Source of the DNA: Kiritimatiellia bacterium
Lineage (GTDB): Bacteria; Verrucomicrobiota; Kiritimatiellia; UBA8416; JADHWI01
DNA: 43,185 nucleotides
Assembly: GCA_030744755.1 (NCBI GenBank)
Contig: JASLPY010000043.1
Location: 1-43,185, forward strand
Direction: 5' to 3'
The position numbers and the translations under genes were made by a program. The notes under the pieces were generated by a model. It saw only the letters and a list, made by a program, of their open reading frames with translations, searched no databases and was not told the DNA's origin. Of the stretch, positions 14,915 through 23,039 are shown one piece after another; the stretch's first letter is position 1, and the number at the start of each line of letters is the position of its first letter.

Positions 14915-16963
14915 TCAATCATCGTTAGGTGACTCATCATCGGGAGGCTCATCGTCATCATCGTCATCATCGTCGTCATCGTCATCATCGTCATCATCGT
15001 CATCGTCGTCGTCATCCAGAACTGTCAGTCCGTCCGGGATTCCCGTGTCGGCAGGATCAATCGTCAGAACGGTAACTTCATCTTCCGCCTCTGGTTCAGG
15101 CTCCCGTTCAGCTACATCTATAGGTTCTTCCTCTTCTTCTTCTACCTCAGGACAGCCCCCGCAGAGACAAATGTGGAATGGTATGCGGATGACCAGCATC
15201 TCCTTGGCATTGCTTCTTGTTACGACCCGGAACCCCATTCCCGTGTCCGTAAAGTGCGGCCTGGCATAGGAACGTTCGGCGACTTCGGGAAGACGTTCGC
15301 GCCACGATCCTCCGTAGTACGCACGCGTCAATGACGAGTTCGTAACTCCGTGATCGTTTACCCATTCGTTGACGTTGCCGCTGAGGTCATGAATTCCGTA
15401 CGTATTTTCGTTTGTTCCCGTCGCAAACATCTTGTCGTGATCCGTTCCATCATAGAAACCTATGGGCATCGTGTCTGGCCTGAAGAACGGGTTGCGGAGA
15501 AAGAAGTTGGCATCGGTTGGCCGTGCCTCATTCTTTCCGTAACCGTAAACTACGTTGGTTCCGCCCGCCCATGTTGCCGCTTTGCTGAATTCATTGAAGA
15601 AATTAGCGCCGCTGTTCGTGTAACTGCCGTTGTCCATGGGAAGGCGGTACCCATCAATGGACAGCCAGGAGATGCGTTCACTTTGGCGAAACTTGCCTTC
15701 GATCCAATTTGTGACCGTGCAGGTTACAGGACGCCAGTCAAAAGTATTGGTTCCCTCACTGTAAGCCAACTGGGTCACATCTCTCCCTGTCCTGAGTGTC
15801 AGCCAGTTGCAGTACTTCACCGCACCGTACCACGAGACACCAGTGATCGGGTGGTTGGAATATGATCCTCCTACCATGGGCGTCTTCGACGTCAGGAAGT
15901 AGCGTTTGCCGATTTCTTGCTGCGGGCTGTAACGTACTCGAGAGTCAGCGATGCTGAACAGTTCATCACGCTGATCTTCCATTGCGGGATTGATCCATAC
16001 GTTCCCCTGGGAATCGAACCACATGTTTGTCCCGAACGCGTCGTTCGTATGCTCTTGAGCGTGATTCAGAAAATCGATGAACCGGCTGTTCGAAGTCTCG
16101 TACTTCGACATGTTGAAATCATACGGTGTACCGTTCGTATCACCGCTGTGCGTAACGAGGCACAGCTCTGGATCCTCTATGTATTCATCGCTCTTCTGCC
16201 GTTCTTCCAGGTCTGAAAGTGCGGGCTCGAAATCAAATCCGAATCCACCGCCGTCCAGGGAGTAGGATCCCTGCTGTTTGCTTACTTCTCCCTCTTCGCT
16301 GATCTGGTAGACGATAGGCTTGTGCTTTACTATCTTGCCACCCTCGAAATAGAGCACTAGATCCTTGCTGCTATCAAGCTCCTGGTGATCGCCTGTTTCG
16401 ACAACCATTGATACGTTCGACCACGCGGCTCCGGGCCGGACGGTATAGACATATTCCCGTCGGTTCTGTTGCTCATAGAACGCGAAATCGATTCCGGGAT
16501 ACAGGTCACGATAGTCGACACGTGCATTGGGAGGAATCTCGGGGACCCAGGTCCGGGGGTCAGGTTTCAGAGGTTCCCAACCTTCTATATCGAACATGGA
16601 GAACGGATCGTGCATGTACCACGGCGTGCTATTGTTGGCGCGCATTGAGAAGATCACTTCCTTGTCCAGCGCGTCAGCCGGTAACGCTACCCCGCGTGGC
16701 GAGTAGACGATGGTATTGCCGTTCGAGCAGTCGACCTCGGGTCGGCGAAACGACAAGGTCATTTCCCCCGCGCCGGGGTACACACTGAATCCTGCTCCCG
16801 GGGCGCTGGAATCGAAGAACCCGCCGTACGCTGTACAGTCGTCGGCTGCATTCCAGTCTTCCACATCACACTCGTGTTCGATGTCTTGGGCCACGGATGC
16901 CGTCAGGACACATAATACCACCAGGACTGCAACCAACGGCAGATGTAGGGACTTGTATCGCAT
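14915..16963 (-). CDS. Secreted SUMF1/FGE-domain protein with N-terminal YPGID domain and poly-Asp tail
   Basis: The 682-residue product (start chosen at MRYKSLHLPL, with GAGAAG upstream) has a signal peptide ending near ASVAQD. Residues ~20-260 resemble the module found before SBBP repeats (YRDLYPGIDFAFY, LVLYFEGGKIV, PIVYQ). Residues ~265-590 form a formylglycine-generating-enzyme-type fold: NMSKYETSNSRFIDFLN, ITGVSWYGAVKYCNWL, GYRLP, IHDLSGNVNEWV, YYGGSWRE, GMGFRVV. The catalytic Cys pair of true FGE is not visible in the C-terminal part (RSYARPHFTD), so it is probably a non-catalytic SUMF1 fold. The tail has Glu runs and 22 consecutive Asp. It is first in a five-gene envelope operon. Confidence 0.85.
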   Translation of the reverse strand: MRYKSLHLPLVAVLVVLCVLTASVAQDIEHECDVEDWNAADDCTAYGGFFDSSAPGAGFSVYPGAGEMTLSFRRPEVDCSNGNTIVYSPRGVALPADALDKEVIFSMRANNSTPWYMHDPFSMFDIEGWEPLKPDPRTWVPEIPPNARVDYRDLYPGIDFAFYEQQNRREYVYTVRPGAAWSNVSMVVETGDHQELDSSKDLVLYFEGGKIVKHKPIVYQISEEGEVSKQQGSYSLDGGGFGFDFEPALSDLEERQKSDEYIEDPELCLVTHSGDTNGTPYDFNMSKYETSNSRFIDFLNHAQEHTNDAFGTNMWFDSQGNVWINPAMEDQRDELFSIADSRVRYSPQQEIGKRYFLTSKTPMVGGSYSNHPITGVSWYGAVKYCNWLTLRTGRDVTQLAYSEGTNTFDWRPVTCTVTNWIEGKFRQSERISWLSIDGYRLPMDNGSYTNSGANFFNEFSKAATWAGGTNVVYGYGKNEARPTDANFFLRNPFFRPDTMPIGFYDGTDHDKMFATGTNENTYGIHDLSGNVNEWVNDHGVTNSSLTRAYYGGSWRERLPEVAERSYARPHFTDTGMGFRVVTRSNAKEMLVIRIPFHICLCGGCPEVEEEEEEPIDVAEREPEPEAEDEVTVLTIDPADTGIPDGLTVLDDDDDDDDDDDDDDDDDDDDDDEPPDDESPNDD
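14951..15016. repeat. Trinucleotide (GAY)22 tract encoding 22 Asp
   Basis: On the minus strand, 66 bases consist only of GAT and GAC codons, 22 in all, within the 3' end of the SUMF1-domain gene. The two codons are mixed irregularly, so it is not a perfect microsatellite, but its in-frame triplet nature would allow length changes without frameshift. Confidence 0.95.
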
Positions 16964-17074
16964 GCAACTTCTCATGAGTAGACCTGCGGCGACAATACGC
17001 CACATTCAGAAGATCCTTCGAGCCAGTTGAATATAATATACAATAAAGGGGCATTTTGGAAGGTAAAACACCGT

Positions 17075-17668
17075 ATGTCCAACCTGTTTCCGTCTCGTAG
17101 CGAATCTGTGTGCAAGGGAGGCGAAGCCGCCGACCCTCTATACGTACTGGGTTTGCCGTACACAAATGCCGCGGCCAAGTTCTGGTCGGCATTGCTCAGC
17201 GAAGCCCAAAGTGCTTTTCCGCGCCTGCAATCAATTGAGCTGTCGTGTCCCTGCGGAGTGCGTCTGACCAGAAATATGCTCTTTCCAAACATCGTGACCG
17301 ATGCGGATTTCGACGCTGCAGAGCTGGGTGATTCGGAAAAGGCAATGGCCGATGCACTTTCCGCATTGGAACTGATGGGGGCGCCTTCAAGTGTAGCAGT
17401 TGAAGTTTCTTTCGGGGACAACGAGCAGTTTTCGTGCATTCTGCCCGAAGAATGTGTCGATGCAGAGACACTTCCGTACCTCGTAGTGTGGCCGTTGGAA
17501 TGGGGTGGGGTGCCCTTTTCGGAATGGAACTCTGACTCTGTATCGGGGAAGTTCGAAGGCAAGGATCGTAAGCGTGACATCTTCTACAGGCTGATTTTCG
17601 AGTTGTGCAGAATGCCGCTCAGCGAAGGCCTCTATCAGCTCAGTTTTCTTCTGCACCCGAGCCCCTAG
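17075..17668 (+). CDS. Hypothetical protein
   Basis: The 197-residue product starts at MSNLFPSR, chosen because GGAAGG lies nine bases upstream. It contains two Cys in SCPCGVR near residue 57, an acidic helix (DADFDAAELGDSEKAMADAL), a LPYLVVWPLEWGGVPFSEW segment and a C-terminal block KDRKRDIFYRLIFELCR. No signal peptide or membrane helix is visible. I do not recognise a family. It is divergent from the SUMF1-domain gene and convergent with the FmdB-like gene, whose TAG overlaps its own TAG by two bases. Confidence 0.65.
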   Translation: MSNLFPSRSESVCKGGEAADPLYVLGLPYTNAAAKFWSALLSEAQSAFPRLQSIELSCPCGVRLTRNMLFPNIVTDADFDAAELGDSEKAMADALSALELMGAPSSVAVEVSFGDNEQFSCILPEECVDAETLPYLVVWPLEWGGVPFSEWNSDSVSGKFEGKDRKRDIFYRLIFELCRMPLSEGLYQLSFLLHPSP

Positions 17669-17916
17669 TACTTCTTCTCGTACTCTCCCTTACCGAGCTT
17701 CTTGAGCTTGTGAAAGCCAGCATTCTTTGCGCGGCTGTCGAGCCCCGTTTTGGAAAGACCTATGGAGGGGGCCGAAATGAGCTTCTCCAGGGGGGCGCCA
17801 CAGTGGAGGCATGCCTCAAGCGGTTCTTCCATTGCCTTGTGGAAATGCTCGAAAGGCTCCCTGCAATGGCTGCAGCTCTCTGACTTCTTCCGTGCCTGGT
17901 ACTCATATATCGGCAT
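17665..17916 (-). CDS. FmdB-family zinc ribbon protein
   Basis: This 83-residue protein begins MPIYEYQARK, the typical FmdB/CxxC-CxxC start. Its two knuckles are CSHCREPFEHFHKAMEEPLEACLHCG, a four-Cys zinc ribbon over residues 15-40. The remainder is a basic, low-complexity tail (KLKKLGKGEYEKKY). Family members are putative regulatory or nucleic-acid-associated proteins; the precise role is unknown. AGGAG sits seven bases before the ATG. Length is normal for the family. Confidence 0.85.
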   Translation of the reverse strand: MPIYEYQARKKSESCSHCREPFEHFHKAMEEPLEACLHCGAPLEKLISAPSIGLSKTGLDSRAKNAGFHKLKKLGKGEYEKKY

Positions 17917-18122
17917 GAATACGCTCCTCGTCCTGTCTCGCCTTTTCGTTTGTTCAAGGATATCTAGTCACAGATAATCACATACTCCCCACGGATAGAC
18001 CAGAACAACAATAGCACGTGTGAGGCGATGGATCAACGCGCTCTCCGATGAATGAATGATGACCAAAAGACGACCACAATTCACGGTAACATGAGAGAAT
18101 TGCACAAAATGAGCTTTATGTG

Positions 18123-18152
18123 TTGCGTTTGGAAGGTCTTTGTTGGTTATAT
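18123..18152 (+). promoter_or_regulatory. Candidate promoter for the HU gene
   Basis: TTGCGT (18123-18128) and TTATAT (18147-18152) have an 18-base spacer, which would give a leader of about 50 bases before the HU start. No other well-spaced pair stands out in this 290-bp divergent gap. The match is modest. Confidence 0.3.
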
Positions 18153-18208
18153 CTGCGGATTGTTACGGAAAGTCGGCAATACAACTAACCATAAGGGAGC
18201 TGAGGAAG

Positions 18209-18502
18209 ATGGCCACACCGAAGACAAAGTCACAGATCATCGCAAAGATCGCCGAGGATGTAGGACTCACGAAGAAGCAGGCTGCAGCCGCGCTGACATC
18301 TATCGTGGAAATGGCTTACAAGGGCGCTAAGAGTAAAGACGGATTCACGATTCCCGGAATCGGAAAACTGATAAAGGTCCGCCGCAAAGCACGCATGGGT
18401 CGCAACCCGGCTACCGGCGAAACCATCAAGATCAAGGCCAAGACGGTTCTGAAGTTCCGCATTGCCAAAGCAGCGAAGGACGCGGTCGTACCGCAGAAAT
18501 AA
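18209..18502 (+). CDS. HU/IHF-family DNA-binding protein
   Basis: This 97-residue nucleoid protein bends and compacts DNA. The start at MATPKTKSQ is fixed by GGGAGCTGAGGAAG just upstream; an earlier in-frame start lacks such a site. The N-terminal helices (KSQIIAKIAEDVGLTKKQAAAALTSIVEMA) form the dimer body. FTIPGIGKLIKVRRKARMGRNPATGETIKI is the beta-arm region with the conserved GRNPxTGE and IKIKA motifs. Lys-rich tails at both ends raise the net charge. HU and IHF subunits cannot be told apart here. A strong intrinsic terminator follows 28 bases after the stop, so it is probably a single-gene transcript. Confidence 0.93.
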   Translation: MATPKTKSQIIAKIAEDVGLTKKQAAAALTSIVEMAYKGAKSKDGFTIPGIGKLIKVRRKARMGRNPATGETIKIKAKTVLKFRIAKAAKDAVVPQK

Positions 18503-18530
18503 CGCTTGTCCTGAAACATGGATAAAACGG

Positions 18531-18562
18531 GCCGCCCTGGACGTTCGGGGCGGCTCTTTTTC
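18531..18562 (+). terminator. Rho-independent terminator after HU gene
   Basis: A 7-bp stem, GCCGCCC (18531-18537) with GGGCGGC (18548-18554), closes a 10-base loop and is followed immediately by TCTTTTTC. Position and structure are those of an intrinsic terminator. Confidence 0.9.
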
Positions 18563-18623
18563 ATGGAAAACATGTTGGCACTCAGGCAGCACCTGCGGCT
18601 AGACTGCGTGGTGGAAGGTAACA

Positions 18624-20198
18624 ATGACTGAAGATCATGGAGAGAAAGAACCGCGAGGCCTCGAAGAGCAGTTCAAGGACATGCTCAAGAAGGCAAACCT
18701 CTCGTTCGTGATGCCACGCACCGCGGACGAGCAGGACGTCCAGGATATGCAGTCCGGGCCTGAGCCTCCAAGTCGCGAAGAGCGCTTGAAGCCCATTCGT
18801 GAATTCGCTTTGAAACCGCGCGACATCAAGGACTACCTTGATCGATTCGTTATCAGGCAGGACGAAGCCAAGAAGGTGCTCTCGGTTGCCATTTGCGACC
18901 ACTACAACCACGTGAGACGCTGCGTCGAAGACCCATCACTGCAGGAGCGCGATTACACCAAGCACAACATTGTCCTGCTGGGGCCTACGGGAGTGGGGAA
19001 GACCTACCTGATGCGCTGCGTTGCGAAGCTTATAGGTGTACCTTTCGTCAAGGCAGATGCCACCAAGTTCTCGGAAACGGGGTACGTAGGGCACGATGTG
19101 GAGGATCTGGTAAGGGATCTTGTGAAGGCTGCGGATGATGACGTGGAGCTTGCGCAGTACGGCATCATATATCTCGATGAGATCGACAAGATTGCTGCTT
19201 CCAGCAATGCCGGCGGAAAAGATGTCTCGGGAAGAGGCGTGCAGATAAACCTCCTCAAACTCATGGAAGAGACGGATGCAAGCCTGTTCAGCCAGACCGA
19301 CCTGATAGGGCAAATGCAGGCCATAATGGAAATGCAGAGGGGAAAGGGAGTCCAGGCTCGCACAATTAACACCAGGCACATACTGTTCATCGTCAGCGGG
19401 GCTTTCGACAAACTGTCGGACCAGATCAAGCAGCGTGTAGAAAGCAGTTCTATTGGTTTCGCTTCGAAGCAGAAGAGCGGACATCAGGATAGCGAATACC
19501 TGCGCCTGGTGGAGACCCGGGACCTCATCGATTATGGGTTCGAACCGGAGTTCGTGGGAAGGCTCCCCGTGCGGGTAGTCTGTGATGCCCTGGATGCTTC
19601 TGATCTCAAGAAGATAATGCTGCATTCCGAGGGAAGTGTCCTGGCTCAATACCGTGACGATTTCAAAGGCTACGATATGTCACTTGATCTGACCGGGGAC
19701 GCGGTTTCCGCAATAGCGGAGCGCGCTCATCGCGAAGGTACGGGTGCCCGGGGCCTTATGACCGTGCTCGAGAAGGTTCTCAGGGAATTCAAGTTTGAAT
19801 TGCCCTCAATGGAAACCAGCTCGCTTCGAGTAGATCGGGAGACAGTCGAGGATCCGTCCGGAAAACTCGCGGAGCTTCTTTCGAGCGAGGACGAGGTGGG
19901 ACATGATGAACTGCGGCAGGAGTTGAAGGAATTCGTGACCCGTTTTCATCAGGAGCACGGCCTAAAACTGGTATTTGCCAAGGACGCAGTTATCGAGGTT
20001 GTGAAAGCCTGCGCGAAGGAGGGTTGCTCGGTTGCCGAGTACTGCGAACACAATTTCCACGACTTCGAGTACGGGTTCAATCTTATAGCAAGGAATACCG
20101 GTAGGGCCTCTTTCCGCATCACTCGGAAGTTCGTTCTGGATCCAGGGAAGGAACTCGCCACGAGAATCGCTAGAAGCTGCGCTGGAAAGTCGAAATAG
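18624..20198 (+). CDS. ClpX-like AAA+ ATPase lacking the zinc-binding domain
   Basis: This 524-residue AAA+ unfoldase is related to ClpX. Visible motifs: Walker A GPTGVGKT (residues 120-127), pore-1 loop GYVG (153-156), Walker B IIYLDEIDK (181-189), the ClpP-docking IGF tripeptide (277-279), DYGFEPEFVGRLPV, and sensor-2 GARGL (374-378). The usual N-terminal C4 zinc-binding domain is absent, replaced by ~55 acidic/charged residues. The C-terminus extends ~120 residues beyond the ClpX norm (DELRQELKEFV...). The retained IGF loop suggests a ClpP-like partner, which is not in the window. SD GGAAGG precedes the ATG. It is followed after 13 bases by the nucleoside transporter. A second, canonical ClpX may exist elsewhere. 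Confidence 0.88.
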   Translation: MTEDHGEKEPRGLEEQFKDMLKKANLSFVMPRTADEQDVQDMQSGPEPPSREERLKPIREFALKPRDIKDYLDRFVIRQDEAKKVLSVAICDHYNHVRRCVEDPSLQERDYTKHNIVLLGPTGVGKTYLMRCVAKLIGVPFVKADATKFSETGYVGHDVEDLVRDLVKAADDDVELAQYGIIYLDEIDKIAASSNAGGKDVSGRGVQINLLKLMEETDASLFSQTDLIGQMQAIMEMQRGKGVQARTINTRHILFIVSGAFDKLSDQIKQRVESSSIGFASKQKSGHQDSEYLRLVETRDLIDYGFEPEFVGRLPVRVVCDALDASDLKKIMLHSEGSVLAQYRDDFKGYDMSLDLTGDAVSAIAERAHREGTGARGLMTVLEKVLREFKFELPSMETSSLRVDRETVEDPSGKLAELLSSEDEVGHDELRQELKEFVTRFHQEHGLKLVFAKDAVIEVVKACAKEGCSVAEYCEHNFHDFEYGFNLIARNTGRASFRITRKFVLDPGKELATRIARSCAGKSK

Positions 20199-20211
20199 GG
20201 GGCCTGTAGCG

Positions 20212-21528
20212 GTGGACAAATACAACCTGATAAGTTTCTTCGGCGTTTTCGTTCTTTTGGGAGTGGCCTGGATTCTTTCAAACAACCGCCGGATTATGAA
20301 TTGGCGTGTCATTGTTTTGGGTGTATGTCTCCAGCTTGTCTTCGGGCTTCTCGTTTTCAGGGCTCCGGCGGGGGAGCGGTTCTTCCTTCTAGTCAACGAC
20401 CTCGTCGTGAAGATCCTGGATGCTTCGACTGAAGGTACCCGGTTTGTCTTCGGCCCCCTGGCGTTGCCGCCGGGAGTCACGAATGAGCACGGTGAGACTT
20501 CTGTTGGGTTCATCCTGGCCTTCCAGGCGTTCCCTTCAATCGTTTTCTTCTCGGCAGTCATCTCGATTCTCTACTTCACACGGATCATGCCGATGATTGT
20601 GAAGGGGTTTGCGTGGATGTTTACGAGGCTAATGAAGGTATCCGGGGCGGAAGCGCTCTGTGCCGCCAGCAACATTTTCGTGGGAGTAGAGTCAACCCTC
20701 ACCGTGAAACCGTATCTCGAACGCATGACGCGGTCCGAGTTGTGTACGTTGCTCACTGCCGGAATGTCCACCGTTGCCTCAAACGTGCTGGCTTTGTATG
20801 TCTTCTGCCTGAGGGGAACCTTCGAGGGAATTGCCGGGCACCTGGTGTCGGCTTCTATTCTCTCTGCACCGGCGGCGCTGGTCATGTCGAAGATCCTTTA
20901 CCCGGAGACGGACGAACCGGAAACGCTGGGAGAGACGGTTGAACCGCATTATGAGCGCGACAGTAATGTGTTTGCCGCCGTTATTTCAGGCGCCAACTCG
21001 GGTGCCAAGCTCATTTTCGGCATCGTGGCACTCTTGCTGGCGGTGATGGGCCTTGTCGCGTTGCTCAACCTGGTTCTCAACGGAATCGGCTGGCGCGTAA
21101 ACGCTTTGGCGGGTTGGAACGTGGACTGGTCGCTGGAAGGTATGCTGGCTGTCCTGTTCTACCCATTCGGTCTTATAGTTGGGATTCCCCCGGCTGACGT
21201 GCCGGAGATTGCGCGCCTCATAGGCGAGCGTGCGGTACTGACCGAAGTGCCCGCCTACAGGGAATTGGCCGTTCTGATCGAGACGGGTGTTCTTCAACAC
21301 CCGCGCTCGGCAGTCATTGCCACGTACGCCCTGTGCGGATTCGCGCATGTCGCCGCAGTTGCCATTTTCGTTGGCGGGGCATCGGCGATCGCTCCGTCGA
21401 GAACGACCGACCTGTCGCGGGTCGCGGGACGCGCACTCCTGGCTGCTACCCTGGCGTGCCTGATGACGGCGAGCGTAGCAGGAGTGTTCTTCTCGAGCGA
21501 TTCGTTCCGAATGATAGCCGCGCCGTAA
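20212..21528 (+). CDS. Concentrative nucleoside transporter (CNT/NupC family)
   Basis: This 438-residue inner membrane protein takes up nucleosides with H+ or Na+. It uses a GTG start with AGGGGG upstream, 13 bases after the ClpX-like stop. The family layout is visible: an N-terminal helix bundle, then GVESTLTVKPYLERMTRSEL, the hallmark GMSTVASNVLALYV segment, ASILSAPAALVMSKI, and a second repeat ending near CGFAHVAAVAIFVGG. The GVES and APAALVMSKI segments correspond to helix-hairpin substrate and cation sites in CNTs. Length fits bacterial members. Substrate range cannot be told from sequence. Linkage to the ClpX-like gene is probably co-transcription only. Confidence 0.9.
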   Translation: MDKYNLISFFGVFVLLGVAWILSNNRRIMNWRVIVLGVCLQLVFGLLVFRAPAGERFFLLVNDLVVKILDASTEGTRFVFGPLALPPGVTNEHGETSVGFILAFQAFPSIVFFSAVISILYFTRIMPMIVKGFAWMFTRLMKVSGAEALCAASNIFVGVESTLTVKPYLERMTRSELCTLLTAGMSTVASNVLALYVFCLRGTFEGIAGHLVSASILSAPAALVMSKILYPETDEPETLGETVEPHYERDSNVFAAVISGANSGAKLIFGIVALLLAVMGLVALLNLVLNGIGWRVNALAGWNVDWSLEGMLAVLFYPFGLIVGIPPADVPEIARLIGERAVLTEVPAYRELAVLIETGVLQHPRSAVIATYALCGFAHVAAVAIFVGGASAIAPSRTTDLSRVAGRALLAATLACLMTASVAGVFFSSDSFRMIAAP

Positions 21529-21585
21529 CGCGTTCCCGCGGACCTCAGATGTACTTGGACTGACGGACTTGCACTGCGCTTGGGG

Positions 21586-21610
21586 AGGGACCTCTCGGAG
21601 ATAGGTCCCT
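21586..21610. terminator. Hairpin between convergent genes, possible bidirectional terminator
   Basis: A perfect 8-bp stem AGGGACCT/AGGTCCCT encloses a 9-base loop (21594-21602), between the transporter stop and the FtsA-like stop. No clear T tract follows in either direction, so it may stabilise 3' ends rather than terminate. Confidence 0.4.
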
Positions 21611-21668
21611 ACTTCTCCAGCACATGCCTGTCTCCATCAACCAACAACTCGGGCAGGGGACTCCCCTT

Positions 21669-23039
21669 CTACCAGAGAAGTTGCCCCAGCACGCCGGCCA
21701 GCTTTCTCTTGCGAACCGATTGGGATGGCTTCCTGGCGGCGGTAAAGTCATCCTTCGCGGACACAAGCTGTCGCACGTGCTGGGGCACCATGTTTACAAA
21801 CGTCGAGTTATATGATTCGAGAAAGGGCTGTGCAGGTATTGTTTCCTGGCTCACGCGTTTCATCATACCTATAAGCCTTGCAATGCCTGGTATAGAGAGG
21901 TGATTGCCGTTCTTGGCTTCGTGCGGCTGACGCCATTCGCAGGACATGCCAAGATGCGGGATTTCCGCCCTGAGGGACCTGATACTGAGATTGTCGTCTC
22001 CCATCAATATAACGCGCTTTGGCTCGAGTTTCATGTCCGCGGCGGATTTCATCACGTCGTGCAGTTCGGATATTATCTGGGCTGATGCCTTTCTTGCGGC
22101 CAGGTCGAGGTCCACAAGGCTGGGTGAACCGTGTTGCCACCTGGGGAAGAGAGGAAGCAGGGAGTCATCATCCGGTGTAAGCTCTATTGACATATCCTCA
22201 CGCTCGTTCAACCACAGCGCAAGTTCCTCGGGCTGGGTGTTCAATCGCTCGGCCGCGCCTATGAGAATGTCATAGCTTCCGCTGGTGATGTGGGCCGTGT
22301 GAACCATCTTCCCGTTTCTGAAGAAACTCACGCCTATCGTCTCACGATCGACATCCACCAGCACCATGCTTTCGTCTCTTTCCGCCGGTGCCAGGTTGCC
22401 GGCTGCCGCGGCATGACTCGACATCAGGACGTCCACTTCGATATCCAGGGTTCTAAGGCAATCGAGAATGCTCCTGGTTGTGTCCTGCTCGCCAAGGACG
22501 AGGTGCGCGTTGAGTTGCAGTTTCTCCGCTTTTTTACCTGTCGGATCGGAAGTCTTGCGATCGTTGTCAAGAACGTACGAGATGGGAACCATGTCAACGG
22601 TCGCGTAACGTGGCCAGAATCCATCACGGGAAACCCGATTGAGAACCTGCTTTACATGCTTTCTGCTGACTACCGTTCTGTTGCTCTTGAAAGGTCTTCC
22701 GTTGGGGTGCGTGGATATCGTGCTGGATGACTGCCTGCTTGCGGTTGCGCCGTAGGGAAGGCAAACAATGAACTTGGAGTAGTCAAACTGGGCTCCACCA
22801 CCCATCCTCTCCCAACAGGTCTGAATTGCCTGCTCTACGTCAGGCATGAATATGTCCTCGTCTGCAGGCGGCGCCGGAAAAAACGCTCTTCTTACGCGAA
22901 GTGGCATTACGTGACCCATGCGATCGGCATGGACTATGGATGTAACAACCCAGTTGCGGCCGAAGGATATGCCCCCGAGAATGTTCTCGTAGCTCAACTC
23001 GTCAACCTGCTCAAAATATCCTCGCACTCTAGCAGCCAT
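21669..23039 (-). CDS. FtsA/PilM-like actin-fold protein
   Basis: The 456-residue product starts at MAARVRGYFEQ, with GGGGGAAG just upstream; the ATG lies inside the preceding regulator gene, an 11-base overlap. Its architecture follows FtsA/PilM. An N-terminal block (GGISFGRNWVVTSIVHADR) stands where FtsA has its phosphate-1 strand. An SHS2-like insertion carries a KHVKQVLNRV helix. A central block NAHLVLGEQDTTRSILDCLRTLDIEVDVL is followed by VLVDVDRETIGVSFFRNGKMVHTAHITSG (phosphate-2 region) and ILMGDDNLSIRSL (adenosine region). The phosphate-2 glycine pair is replaced by DVDR, so nucleotide binding may be altered. Adjacent cell-division or pilus genes are absent. An in-frame TAG is followed by a further coding-like 19 codons. 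Confidence 0.7.
   Translation of the reverse strand: MAARVRGYFEQVDELSYENILGGISFGRNWVVTSIVHADRMGHVMPLRVRRAFFPAPPADEDIFMPDVEQAIQTCWERMGGGAQFDYSKFIVCLPYGATASRQSSSTISTHPNGRPFKSNRTVVSRKHVKQVLNRVSRDGFWPRYATVDMVPISYVLDNDRKTSDPTGKKAEKLQLNAHLVLGEQDTTRSILDCLRTLDIEVDVLMSSHAAAAGNLAPAERDESMVLVDVDRETIGVSFFRNGKMVHTAHITSGSYDILIGAAERLNTQPEELALWLNEREDMSIELTPDDDSLLPLFPRWQHGSPSLVDLDLAARKASAQIISELHDVMKSAADMKLEPKRVILMGDDNLSIRSLRAEIPHLGMSCEWRQPHEAKNGNHLSIPGIARLIGMMKRVSQETIPAQPFLESYNSTFVNMVPQHVRQLVSAKDDFTAARKPSQSVRKRKLAGVLGQLLW

Noticed and set aside
21545..21766. Small minus-strand frame overlapping the end of the FtsA-like gene
   Set aside because: It is out of frame with the supported gene and rich in Trp, Ser, Pro and Arg in a shadow-like pattern.
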